A stretch of 22,785 bases of DNA. Source: an uncultured Bacteroidota bacterium (lineage in GTDB: Bacteria; Bacteroidota; Bacteroidia; Bacteroidales; P3). Shown here piece by piece: positions 1 to 6,781 of the stretch (its first letter is position 1; every line of letters begins with the position of its first letter). The notes beneath the pieces are model-generated. The model was not told where the DNA came from and did not search any database. It saw only the letters and a program-made list of their open reading frames with translations. The position numbers and the translations under genes are program-made. The stretch is taken from the NCBI GenBank assembly GCA_902766265.1, contig CACXCY010000073.1:1-22785 (forward strand). The letters are read 5' to 3'.

Positions 1-797
1 GCCGGCCCCAGCTGTTGCTGGAGGGATTGTTTCACACGCTCGGCGGCGCCCTCTTCGGCATCGATGGCTAGGGCCGTCACCTCGTCGGGGGCGTAATCCA
101 TCAGGGTGCGGACAAAGTCGATGTCGCCCACCACGTAGCGGGAGTCAATGTCCTGTTGTATGTAGAAGTTGCCTGCCACAAAGGCCAGGCCGCTGTTGAA
201 GGCGTCCTCCATGGTCATGCCCAGCGACTTCCCGCGTCTGGGGATATGCACGGCCACAGCGCTGTTGGTATAGCTGTTCAGCCCCAAGTTGTACCACACC
301 TCGCTGCCGAAGAGCAGGTAGGCGGTAGGGATGGACGCCTCTGCGTCGGGGTCATCAGAGAGGTAGTTGGTGTTCTCGTCTTTCAGATAGTAGTTGCCTT
401 CGTACAGCAGGGTGTCGAGGCCGGTCATGGGACCGTAGTTCTCGTCGACGCCACGCAGCAGCACGATGGCTTCGTTGTGTTTGTGGGTAATCCAGGCGTT
501 CTCCTCCACCATCTGGCTTACGGCCTGCACTCCCGAGGTGTGGCACAGGGCGTCGTAGGGTATCGTCGAGGTGTGGAAGGTTTTGCCTTCGGCGGGCTCC
601 ACTATCAGCTCGGGGTCGAACACGTTGAACAGGGTCTGCGTCAGTTGTCCGATGCCGTTGTAGACCGACAGCACCACAATCAGCGCCGTGGTGCCTGCGG
701 CGATGCCTATCAGCGAAATCCAGGAGATGACGTTGATGACCGTTTTCTTCTTGCGCGAGAACAGGTATCTTCTGGCTATGAACAACGGGGTCTTCAT
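1..797 (-). CDS. LolC/LolE-type lipoprotein-releasing ABC permease (C-terminus beyond window)
   Basis: Partial gene: it starts at ATG 797 and stays open to the window edge, giving about 265 N-terminal residues. It begins MKTPLFIARRYLFSRKKKTV, a short cytoplasmic amphipathic stretch, followed by one membrane helix at about residues 21-45 and then a large extracytoplasmic domain. This is the layout of FtsX/LolCE permeases (MacB-like periplasmic domain after TM1); the remaining helices would lie outside the window. Family members work with a LolD-type ATPase to release lipoproteins from the inner membrane, but other FtsX-like exporters share this N-terminus. The start lies 18 nt after the rbfA stop codon, so co-transcription with rbfA is likely. 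The family call is fairly firm; the exact substrate is inferred. Confidence 0.82.
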   Translation of the reverse strand, partial: MKTPLFIARRYLFSRKKKTVINVISWISLIGIAAGTTALIVVLSVYNGIGQLTQTLFNVFDPELIVEPAEGKTFHTSTIPYDALCHTSGVQAVSQMVEENAWITHKHNEAIVLLRGVDENYGPMTGLDTLLYEGNYYLKDENTNYLSDDPDAEASIPTAYLLFGSEVWYNLGLNSYTNSAVAVHIPRRGKSLGMTMEDAFNSGLAFVAGNFYIQQDIDSRYVVGDIDFVRTLMDYAPDEVTALAIDAEEGAAERVKQSLQQQLGP

Positions 798-815
798 GGT
801 GGGGCGGTGTGAGGG

Positions 816-1160
816 CTATTGTTTCAGCAGTCGGTTGATGTTCTCCATATAGTCCAGCGTGTCGTCCAAGTAGAATTCCAGTGTGGGGATGATGCGCAGT
901 TGCTTGCCTTCGCGCATGCCCAGCCGACGCCGCAGGTCGGCGGTGTTCGTCTTGATGGCTTCCATCACCTGCTCCTTGCTGACGCCGCCGATGGGGAAGA
1001 TGCTAACGTAGATGCGGGCTATGGACAAATCGCTGGTGATGCGCACGGCGGTCACGGTGATGAGCGACTGCCCCAGGGTGGGTTTCATCTCTTTCAGGAA
1101 GATGTCGCTCATGTCCTGCTGTATCAGGCGCGATATCTTTTGTTGTCTTGTTGTTTCCAT
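816..1160 (-). CDS. rbfA: 30S ribosome-binding factor RbfA
   Basis: The 114-residue protein begins METTRQQKISRLIQQDMSDI and has the single KH-like fold expected for RbfA. Family features include the N-terminal 'RQQKISRLIQQ' helix, the 'ITVTAVRITSDLSIARIYVS' strand region and the ending 'LRIIPTLEFYLDDTLDYMENINRLL'. RbfA binds the 30S subunit during late 16S rRNA maturation and helps in cold adaptation. Length is typical (about 110-130). It lies 17 nt downstream of the nuclease lipoprotein gene and 18 nt upstream of the LolC/E-type permease, so the three are probably one transcript read right to left. No separate promoter was seen in the 17-nt gap. Confidence 0.95.
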   Translation of the reverse strand: METTRQQKISRLIQQDMSDIFLKEMKPTLGQSLITVTAVRITSDLSIARIYVSIFPIGGVSKEQVMEAIKTNTADLRRRLGMREGKQLRIIPTLEFYLDDTLDYMENINRLLKQ

Positions 1161-1177
1161 GGTTAGGTGTTATGTTG

Positions 1178-2116
1178 TTACCACACCCATGCCGTGCGGC
1201 TGTAGGTGCGTTCGATGCGTTGTTCGGTGGTGTCGGGCAGGTTGCAGAAGAAGTCGATGCCCGTGAGGGCTTCCAGCGAGTCCACGCTGCAGGCGTTCTG
1301 CATCATCTCGTCGCGGGGGCAGAAGTTGTTCCAGCTGTACCCGTGGGCGTCGTGTGCCATCCAGAAGGCGATGCTGCTGTACTTGCCGCCACTCACGCCC
1401 AGGATGGCCATAAAGTAGTAGAGGGGTACGGCCGCTGTCACGCTGGCACCGGCGGCGTTCACGGTGGGTTGGAGTGTGCATTGTCCGGGGGCGATGGTGC
1501 CTCCCTTGCACACGTAGAGGGTGTCGTAGGTGCTGCTGCTGCCCCATTGGCGCACGATGCTTTCCAGCGTGCTCCAGTAGCCCGAGTTGAAGTCGCCTAT
1601 CTGGGGCGACATGTTGGTCATGTAGAAGGTCTGCACGTTGGATTCGACATCCAGCAGCCGGTCGGCCGAGGCCACCAGATGGCCGCGGTGGTAGGTGGTG
1701 CCTGTGTGGCGCGAGATGAGGCCCATGCTTGTCGTGCCCAGCTGCAGGGCGCTGTCCAGGTCGGGGTCGGGGGCAAAGGGCTCGTCGCTACGTTCCACGT
1801 TGCGGGCTTTGTTGCTGTTGTCGAAACGGAAAGCCACCCAGCGGCTGTGGAACACATCGGAGTGGTATTCCACGCAGTAGTTGTAGGCCTTTGCCCCTGT
1901 GGCCGTATCGGTGGTCTCGTGCAGCAGGAAATGGATGTCGGCACCCTTCATCAGGGCCGGCACCTCCAGGCGTCGCACCTCGGCGCCGCCGAGGTTGGCG
2001 TTGGTGTTGCCGTGGTGTCCCGGCTTCGGCAGGGGCGGCTCCTCTTTCTGGCACGATGTCGCCGTGAGGACCACCAGGGCGGCCAATGCGGTATACAGGA
2101 TGTGGCGCAACGTCAT
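1178..2116 (-). CDS. DNA/RNA non-specific endonuclease, predicted lipoprotein (NUC1/Serratia nuclease family)
   Basis: The protein is 312 residues from ATG 2116. An in-frame start at 2167 would put a 17-residue hydrophilic extension before the signal peptide, so 2116 is preferred. Residues 1-21 form a lipoprotein signal ending LTATSC, with C22 as lipidation site. The ββα-metal nuclease core follows: H143-R-G-H146, then N168, N177 and E185 in 'TNMSPQIGDFNSGYW..LE'. These match the His general base, the Mg-binding Asn and the Glu of the Serratia nuclease family. The usual DRGH motif reads HRGH here; the catalytic His is retained, so activity is likely. It probably degrades external nucleic acid for nutrition or defence at the cell surface. 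It is the first gene of a probable operon with rbfA and the permease, which is not an obvious functional match. Confidence 0.88.
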   Translation of the reverse strand: MTLRHILYTALAALVVLTATSCQKEEPPLPKPGHHGNTNANLGGAEVRRLEVPALMKGADIHFLLHETTDTATGAKAYNYCVEYHSDVFHSRWVAFRFDNSNKARNVERSDEPFAPDPDLDSALQLGTTSMGLISRHTGTTYHRGHLVASADRLLDVESNVQTFYMTNMSPQIGDFNSGYWSTLESIVRQWGSSSTYDTLYVCKGGTIAPGQCTLQPTVNAAGASVTAAVPLYYFMAILGVSGGKYSSIAFWMAHDAHGYSWNNFCPRDEMMQNACSVDSLEALTGIDFFCNLPDTTEQRIERTYSRTAWVW

Positions 2117-2219
2117 GAGGGCTTGTTTTCCGTCGTTGGGGCCACCGTCGCCCTTCTTGTCTCGCACAAAATATGTAGCGATAGTGGCTTATATGATTTA
2201 CTGATTTTTACTAACGGTT

Positions 2220-2253
2220 GCAAAGATACAAAATATTTCGCACATACCGAAAA
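2220..2253 (-). promoter_or_regulatory. Bacteroidetes-type promoter for the nuclease-rbfA-permease operon
   Basis: On the minus strand the -7 box TATCTTTGC (2228-2220) matches TAnnTTTG exactly. TTTC lies at 2253-2250 with a 21-nt spacer, one base off the TTTG -33 element. The expected start would be near 2213, leaving a leader of roughly 95 nt before ATG 2116. The four-palindrome array begins about 25 bp upstream of the -33 element. Confidence 0.62.
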
Positions 2254-2277
2254 ATCATCCCCGTGGAGGGGCGTTTG

Positions 2278-2360
2278 TGTAGTTGAGAACTACAGCATGT
2301 GTAGTTGAGAACTACATAACGTGTAGTTGAGAACTACAGAGCATGTAGTTGAGAACTACA
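2278..2360. repeat. Four tandem 17-bp palindromes with exact 22-bp period
   Basis: TGTAGTTGAGAACTACA occurs at 2278-2294, 2300-2316, 2322-2338 and 2344-2360, identical in all four. Each is a 7-bp inverted repeat (TGTAGTT/AACTACA) around GAG. The 5-bp spacers differ (gcatg, taacg, gagca), so only the palindrome is conserved. The 22-bp period is close to two helical turns, putting all four sites on the same DNA face. It sits in the intergenic region between the anti-sigma-like gene and the nuclease gene, directly upstream of the nuclease promoter. It may be a multi-site operator or a REP/MITE-like repeat cluster. Confidence 0.95.
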
Positions 2361-2469
2361 CAAGCCCCCCTTTTGGGTTGCATCTTTCAAATGGATGTAA
2401 GATGCTAATTCAGTTGCTTTTGTGATGGCTTTTACGCTCCGTTTGGGAGGTATGGGAAATCGGGCGGGC

Positions 2470-3327
2470 TTACTGGTCTTTGACCACCAGGGTACCCCTC
2501 CGCACGAAGCCGGCGCAGGGTCCCTCCCGGACGGTGAGGACGTAGAAGTAGTTGCCTGCCGGCATCCCGTCGCCGCAGAAGTCGTTGCGGTAGTCGTCGC
2601 TGATGTATACGCGGCGGCTGTTGGCCGTGTAGATGACCACCTGCACCGGCGCGTAGTTCTCCAGCCCCTGGATGACAAAGCAGTCGTTGATGCCGTCGCC
2701 GTTGGGGGTGATGACGTTGGGGATGAGCCATTGCGGGCGCATGGGGCGAGCGTGCGGCGCATGACGCAGCGTGGTGTCGGGGGTGGAATGGGTGTCGGCT
2801 GCCGCGGTATTGGGCAAGGACACCTCCGCCAGGTTGCCGTCGTCGGTCGTGATGGTTGATATTGGCTGCGGTTCCCGTGAGGTTGTCGCCGGAGAAGCGT
2901 CACTCTCGCTGGCCGTCGGGGCGGAGAGAACGTTGGCGGTAGTGGTGCCTTTTCTCGGCTCGGAGGCGTTGCCACGGAGCGTCACACCGTGCGTCTGACT
3001 GGCAGCAGGGGCGGTCTCCATGGCCACGGTTGCGGGTATAGCTACGGTGGTGGCGTCGTTAGCCGAAGTGGCAGCAGGGGAGGCGGGTTGCTGCGCGGGA
3101 AGCGTGTCGTCGTGCAACGGCTGCAAGAGCATCATCGCCACCTCGGTAGCGGCCACCAGTACAGCAGCCACGATGATTGTCGTGATCAGGTGGCGACGGC
3201 GCCGAGCCGATGCCTGGCTCCGCTCTATCTTCTCCCATGCGCTTGCCGGCGGCTGCTCCTCGGCATCGCTGAAGGCGTGGCGCATCAGGCGCTCTATGTC
3301 GTTGTCGTGTGTGTGGTCAGGTGTCAT
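2470..3327 (-). CDS. Membrane-anchored anti-sigma-like protein with C-terminal CHU_C (gliding/T9SS type B) domain
   Basis: The 285-residue protein has a cytoplasmic start (about 1-45) containing 'HAFSDAEEQPPASAWEKIE', similar to N-termini of Bacteroidetes anti-sigma and FecR-like proteins, ending in a basic RRRR stop-transfer flank. One membrane helix spans about 47-68. An Ala/Thr/Pro/Ser-rich linker (about 70-198) leads to a C-terminal domain (about 199-285) with 'NVITPNGDGINDCFVI' and 'GDGMPAGNYFYVLTV', the hallmarks of CHU_C/gliding-motility C-terminal domains. There is no cleavable signal peptide, so the CHU_C domain should sit in the periplasm. Its start codon overlaps the sigma factor stop codon (ATGA, 3324-3327). 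Anti-sigma function is inferred from gene order and topology; no zinc-binding HxxxCxxC motif was seen. Confidence 0.75.
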   Translation of the reverse strand: MTPDHTHDNDIERLMRHAFSDAEEQPPASAWEKIERSQASARRRRHLITTIIVAAVLVAATEVAMMLLQPLHDDTLPAQQPASPAATSANDATTVAIPATVAMETAPAASQTHGVTLRGNASEPRKGTTTANVLSAPTASESDASPATTSREPQPISTITTDDGNLAEVSLPNTAAADTHSTPDTTLRHAPHARPMRPQWLIPNVITPNGDGINDCFVIQGLENYAPVQVVIYTANSRRVYISDDYRNDFCGDGMPAGNYFYVLTVREGPCAGFVRRGTLVVKDQ

Positions 3328-3866
3328 ATCGTTGTTTCTCCCAATATCTTTCTCATTTGTTGGCAGGCACTGTAGTAGCGGCTTTTGACGGTCGATTCCG
3401 CTGTGCCGAGCATCTGCGCCACTTCGTTGAACTGGTATCCGTCCACGGCTATCAGGTTGAGCAGCGTGCGTTGACCGTCGTCGAGGTGGCTCAAGGCCAT
3501 CTGCAGGGTGTTGCGCAGGTCAAGGGAATCCTCGTTGCCGCTGTCGCCCAAGAGTGCCTTCTCCGGTATCTCCTCCATCGACTGCTGCGGTAGGCGTTGC
3601 TGCTGGCGATAGTGGTGGATGGCGGTGCGTACGAAGATGGTGCGCATCCATGCCTCTATGTTGCCGTCGCCGCGGTATTGGCCTATGGTGCGGAAGATGG
3701 TGAGAAAGCCCTCGGTCAGAATATCTTCGGCCAGCATCTCGTCGCAGGCGTAGCGGCGGCACAAGGCGTAGAATCGCGGGCTGTAGCGGTCGTACAGGAG
3801 CCGTTGGCATTTGGCGTCGTTCGCCATGCATCCGTCGATAATCTGCTGTATGTCGTCGTTTTGCAC
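3324..3866 (-). CDS. RNA polymerase sigma factor, ECF subfamily
   Basis: The 180-residue protein shows sigma region 2 at about 20-85 ('RLLYDRYSPRFYALCRRY', 'AEDILTEGFLTIFRTIGQYR', 'IEAWMRTIFVRTAIHHYR') and region 4 at about 120-175 with the helix-turn-helix 'YQFNEVAQMLGTAESTVKSR'. Region 3 is absent, as expected for ECF factors. The start is GTG at 3866: no in-frame ATG lies upstream, and the next Met (residue 14) would remove the conserved 'QQIIDGC' helix. It overlaps the following anti-sigma-like gene by 4 nt, implying translational coupling. It is transcribed divergently from the ABC exporter operon. Target genes are unknown. Confidence 0.92.
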   Translation of the reverse strand: MQNDDIQQIIDGCMANDAKCQRLLYDRYSPRFYALCRRYACDEMLAEDILTEGFLTIFRTIGQYRGDGNIEAWMRTIFVRTAIHHYRQQQRLPQQSMEEIPEKALLGDSGNEDSLDLRNTLQMALSHLDDGQRTLLNLIAVDGYQFNEVAQMLGTAESTVKSRYYSACQQMRKILGETTI

Positions 3867-4016
3867 CTGTGGGGGCTTTCTTTGGCATCTCTCTGCTTTC
3901 GGGGCAGCCGGTGGGAAAGACAGAGTTATGAGGGTTGATAGTTGGGAAAAGTTTGCCTCAATAAGTTAAATGGTGTTAATCACATAGGTCTTCATTCACT
4001 TTTTCCCATTCGCCAT

Positions 4017-4025
4017 GCAAAGATA
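4017..4025 (-). promoter_or_regulatory. Candidate -7 box of the sigma factor operon promoter
   Basis: The minus strand reads TATCTTTGC at 4025-4017, a full match to TAnnTTTGC, about 150 nt upstream of the sigma factor start. No good TTTG -33 element lies 19-22 nt upstream, so this is a candidate only. The 361-bp divergent region 3867-4227 otherwise holds no convincing gene. Confidence 0.45.
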
Positions 4026-4173
4026 AGCAAAAAAATCGTGACCGCCTGCGTTGTGCTTGCAAGGGAAAATAATCCGGCTGCAATCTTCTGGCTGTCAGCA
4101 GCCCTCGGCGAGAACAAATCCAGAGTCGCTTCGTCCCAGAAGTCGTGTATGCTGTCGGCTGACGAAAAAATCG

Positions 4174-4182
4174 TATCTTTGC
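4174..4182 (+). promoter_or_regulatory. Candidate -7 box of the ABC exporter operon promoter
   Basis: TATCTTTGC at 4174-4182 matches the Bacteroidetes TAnnTTTG element and would start transcription near 4189, about 39 nt before the ATPase start codon. The -33 position has no clear TTG, so a helper factor or a weak promoter is possible. It faces away from the sigma factor gene. Confidence 0.55.
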
Positions 4183-4227
4183 ATCAACATAGTTTTCGAG
4201 TGACAATAATATAATACCATTATATAT

Positions 4228-5025
4228 ATGGACAATATAGCATCAGGCGACAACGAGATTCTCCGTGTGGAGGGGCTGAGCAAGACCTTCACCCTGTCGC
4301 GCAAACAACAAAAGATAGAGAAAACCAGAGCCACCAAGAAGGTGGCGGTGGATGACGTATCGTTCACCGCCGGCAGGGGCGAGATATTCGGTTTGTTGGG
4401 GCCTAACGGCGCCGGCAAGACGACCACGCTGCGTATGCTGGCAACGCTTATCAAGCCCGACAAGGGTGATGCCTTTGTCGACGGCTCCAGCATCGTGAAC
4501 CACCCCGAAGAGGTGCGCGCCAAGATAGGTTTCCTCACCAGCGAGCTGAAGCTGGAGGATTTCTTCACACCCAACTACCTCTTCAATTTCTTCAGTCAGC
4601 TGCACGGTGTGGACGCCGCGACGGCTGCCGAGCGCCAACGCAAGCTTTTCGAGCGTTTCGGCATCGGCGATTTTGCGGAGGTCAAGGTGGCCAATCTCTC
4701 CACAGGTATGAAACAGAAGGTGTCGCTGGTCATCTCGTTGGTGCACGACCCCGACATCATCATCTTCGACGAGCCCACCAACGGTCTCGATGTGCTGACG
4801 GCACGCACGGTGACCGACTTCCTGCAGGAACTGCGTTCTCAGGGCAAAACCATCATCCTCTCCACCCATATCTTCAGCTTGGTGGAGAAACTCTGCGACC
4901 GTGTGGGTATCATCATCGACGGCCGTCTCACCCATTGCGGTTCCTTGGGCGACATCTGTGGCGACCTCTCGCTGGAGGACCGCTTTTTCGAAATCTATAA
5001 AGAAGCGAAAGGAGATGAACAATGA
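4228..5025 (+). CDS. ABC transporter ATP-binding protein (NatA-like, ABC-2 exporter)
   Basis: The 265-residue nucleotide-binding subunit has Walker A GPNGAGKTT at about 58-66, a variant signature LSTGMKQK, Walker B 'DIIIFDEPTNGLD' and an H-loop 'STHIF'. LSTGM in place of LSGGQ is common in the NatA/CcmA branch of ABC-2 exporters. It powers export through the permease encoded by the next gene, with which it overlaps by 4 nt (ATGA at 5022-5025). NatA/NatB systems extrude sodium, but related pairs export drugs or other substrates, so the substrate is uncertain. An insert at about 25-38 (SRKQQKIEKTRATKK) lengthens the first beta region. Confidence 0.93.
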   Translation: MDNIASGDNEILRVEGLSKTFTLSRKQQKIEKTRATKKVAVDDVSFTAGRGEIFGLLGPNGAGKTTTLRMLATLIKPDKGDAFVDGSSIVNHPEEVRAKIGFLTSELKLEDFFTPNYLFNFFSQLHGVDAATAAERQRKLFERFGIGDFAEVKVANLSTGMKQKVSLVISLVHDPDIIIFDEPTNGLDVLTARTVTDFLQELRSQGKTIILSTHIFSLVEKLCDRVGIIIDGRLTHCGSLGDICGDLSLEDRFFEIYKEAKGDEQ

Positions 5026-6236
5026 GAAAGAACAATAATATCCTCACTATTTTCCGTAAGGAGTGCGCCCGTTTCTTCGGCGACAGGACGCTCGTCTTCA
5101 CCGCCATCATCATGCCAGGTTTGCTCATATATCTTGTCTATTCGCTCATCGGCAGCGGCATCGCCAAGGAGATGCAGGAGAAGATCGACAAGGCCGCTTC
5201 GGCCGACAAGACGGTGATGATGGTCGAGAACATGCCGTCGCAACTCGCGCCGATGATTGACTCGCTGGTATATTTCAAGTCGGGCGTGTTCGACACCGCT
5301 GAGGTCTTTGCCCAGATGCGCGACAAGGAGAACAACACTATCTACGTGGTCTTTCCCGAGAACCTCGCCGTCGACGGTCGGCTGACACCGGTGGCACCAG
5401 ACGCGCCGGTGCCGCATATACAGATATACTACAACTCGGCCAACCTCGCTGCTCTGCAGACCTACAGCACCCTGGTCACGGTGCTTAACGGTTGGGAAGA
5501 ATCGGTGGCCAATGTCTTTGATATCAACGCCGACCCAGCGACGCAGTACGATGTGGTTCGTGCCGACGAGGAGCGCGAGGAGGAACTTGACGACTTACTG
5601 AGCAAGTTGGTGCCCATGCTTATCCTGATGATGATGTTCTCGGCTTGTATGGCTGTGGCTCCCACCGCCATCGCTGGCGAGAAGGAGCGTGGCACCATCG
5701 CCACCCTGCTGGTCACTCCGATGCGGCGCAACGAACTGGCATGGGGCAAGATTCTCAGCATCACCTGCTTCGCGCTGCTGAGCGGATGCTCCAGCTTCTT
5801 GGGCATTATGCTTTCGCTGCCCAAGATGGTGCATGCCGATGATTTCGCTATCGATGTCAACTACTATGGCTTCAGCGACTATGTGTGTCTGCTGGTCGTC
5901 ATCCTCTGCACCGTGTTGCTTATGGTGGCTGCCGTATCGTTGCTTTCGGCGCTGGCCAAGGACACCAAGTCGGCTGGCACGCTCACGGTGCCGTTCATGC
6001 TGGTGGTGATGGCCGTAGGCATGACGCCGCTGTTGGGCGACGGTGTGCCCGACAATTTGGCGTACTACCTCATCCCGTTCTACGGCAACGTGCAGGCAAT
6101 GGCATCGGTGTTTGCCCGACAAGTGTCGGTGCTGCCGCTGGTGGTCACCCTTCTCAGCAACCTGTGCTACACAGGTCTCGCCGTGTGGGTGCTGACGCGG
6201 ATGTTCAACAACGAGAAAATCATGTTCGGACGGTAA
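5022..6236 (+). CDS. ABC-2 family permease (NatB-like)
   Basis: The 404-residue membrane protein has one N-terminal helix (about 22-45), a large extracytoplasmic domain (about 50-190) and five further helices (about 193-215, 243-265, 285-312, 318-338, 370-393). The sequence after the second helix, 'AGEKERGTIATLLVTPMRRN' plus 'ELAWGKI', is the conserved cytoplasmic coupling segment of the ABC2_membrane_3/NatB family. It forms the channel for the ATPase encoded just upstream; the overlapping start and stop codons argue for a coupled operon. A stable hairpin and a bidirectional terminator follow it. Substrate not determinable from sequence. Confidence 0.9.
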   Translation: MRKNNNILTIFRKECARFFGDRTLVFTAIIMPGLLIYLVYSLIGSGIAKEMQEKIDKAASADKTVMMVENMPSQLAPMIDSLVYFKSGVFDTAEVFAQMRDKENNTIYVVFPENLAVDGRLTPVAPDAPVPHIQIYYNSANLAALQTYSTLVTVLNGWEESVANVFDINADPATQYDVVRADEEREEELDDLLSKLVPMLILMMMFSACMAVAPTAIAGEKERGTIATLLVTPMRRNELAWGKILSITCFALLSGCSSFLGIMLSLPKMVHADDFAIDVNYYGFSDYVCLLVVILCTVLLMVAAVSLLSALAKDTKSAGTLTVPFMLVVMAVGMTPLLGDGVPDNLAYYLIPFYGNVQAMASVFARQVSVLPLVVTLLSNLCYTGLAVWVLTRMFNNEKIMFGR

Positions 6237-6239
6237 AGC

Positions 6240-6279
6240 GACGCACGGTGCAGCCGCATTCGCGGCTGCACCGTGCGTC
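6240..6279. repeat. 18-bp perfect stem-loop just after the ABC permease gene
   Basis: Arms 6240-6257 and 6262-6279 are perfectly complementary around the loop ATTC. The inner part reads GCAGCCGC/GCGGCTGC. The hairpin starts 3 nt after the permease stop codon. There is no T-tract directly after it, so it is not a classical intrinsic terminator; it could protect the mRNA 3' end or be a REP-like element. Confidence 0.85.
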
Positions 6280-6301
6280 CAACAGATAGGGAACAACCCA
6301 C

Positions 6302-6335
6302 AAAAAAAGCCGGCTCATCGAGTCGGCTTCTTTAT
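6302..6335. terminator. Bidirectional intrinsic terminator between ABC exporter and rpsT
   Basis: An A7 run, a stem AAGCCGGCT/AGTCGGCTT (one G-T wobble on the plus strand) with loop CATCG, then TTCTTTATT. Read on the minus strand it ends in T7, which suits termination of the rpsT transcript; on the plus strand it would stop the exporter operon. It lies between two convergent genes. Confidence 0.8.
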
Positions 6336-6352
6336 TGTAGTGCGCTGTGCGA

Positions 6353-6604
6353 TTACATAGCGTTGACTTTCTTCATGCATTTGGATTTGAGGTTGGAGGC
6401 CTTGTTCTTGTGGATAACCGAGCGTTTGGCCAGCTTGTCGATGATGGAAATCATCTTCGGCAGGCGTTCCGTTGCCTCTTTCTTGTCTTCCAAAGCGCGG
6501 AAGTCACGGAGAGCGTTGCGCATAGTCTTAGCGTAGTATCTGTTCTCTACTCTCTTCGTTTCGCAGGAGCGAATTCTCTTTTTTGCAGACTTGTGATGTG
6601 CCAT
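6353..6604 (-). CDS. rpsT: 30S ribosomal protein S20
   Basis: The 83-residue basic protein begins MAHHKSAKKRIRSCETKRVE and has the all-helical, Lys/Arg-rich pattern of S20 ('NRYYAKTMRNALRDF', 'LAKRSVIHKNKASNLKSKC'). S20 is a primary 16S rRNA-binding protein of the 30S body. Length matches the family (about 83-88). It starts 27 nt downstream of the tRNA-Glu CCA end with no room for its own promoter, so the mRNA is probably made by processing a tRNA-rpsT precursor. A terminator follows at 6302-6335. Confidence 0.97.
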   Translation of the reverse strand: MAHHKSAKKRIRSCETKRVENRYYAKTMRNALRDFRALEDKKEATERLPKMISIIDKLAKRSVIHKNKASNLKSKCMKKVNAM

Positions 6605-6631
6605 TTCTTTTCTTTAATCTTATATTTATTT

Positions 6632-6709
6632 TGGTACTCCGAGCGGGATTCGAACCCGCGATTTTGAGAATGAAAATCTCACGTCCTGGGCCAGCTAGAC
6701 GATCGGAGC
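6632..6709 (-). tRNA. tRNA-Glu (anticodon UUC)
   Basis: The minus strand folds as a cloverleaf. The acceptor arm is GCTCCGA/TCGGAGT (with a G1-U72 pair) and the D arm runs from GTCTAGC to GGAC. The anticodon stem TGAGA/TCTCA encloses loop TTTTCAT, with anticodon TTC at 6674-6672. The T arm is GCGGGTTCGAATCCCGC. Discriminator A is followed by an encoded CCA (6634-6632). It lies directly upstream of rpsT on the same strand. Confidence 0.96.
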
Positions 6710-6781
6710 ATTTCTCGCTTTGCGTTGCTGAATGCATTCTTTTTCTGTTAAAAAACACATTCTCGTCTCTCAAAAGCGGAT

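Noticed and set aside
156..812. Plus-strand open frame opposite the permease gene
   Set aside because: It is the shadow of the minus-strand LolC/E-type permease, which has clear family features; the plus-strand product is His/Val/Gly-rich with no recognisable motif.
1148..2308. 386-codon plus-strand frame opposite the nuclease gene
   Set aside because: The minus strand encodes a nuclease with a lipoprotein signal and intact active site; the plus-strand product has no family features and runs into the palindrome array.
2278..2360. CRISPR array
   Set aside because: The repeats are 17 bp and the spacers only 5 bp; no cas genes are nearby and each unit is itself palindromic.
3520..3888. Alternative ATG-started frame over the sigma factor N-terminus
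   Set aside because: It is in a different frame and its Arg/Pro/His-rich product is a shadow; the sigma factor frame with GTG start carries the region 2 and 4 motifs.
3942..4214. Small ORF between sigma factor and ABC genes (and a minus-strand one at 3976-4206)
   Set aside because: Both overlap the two divergent -7 boxes and have no family features; the region is better read as a promoter region.
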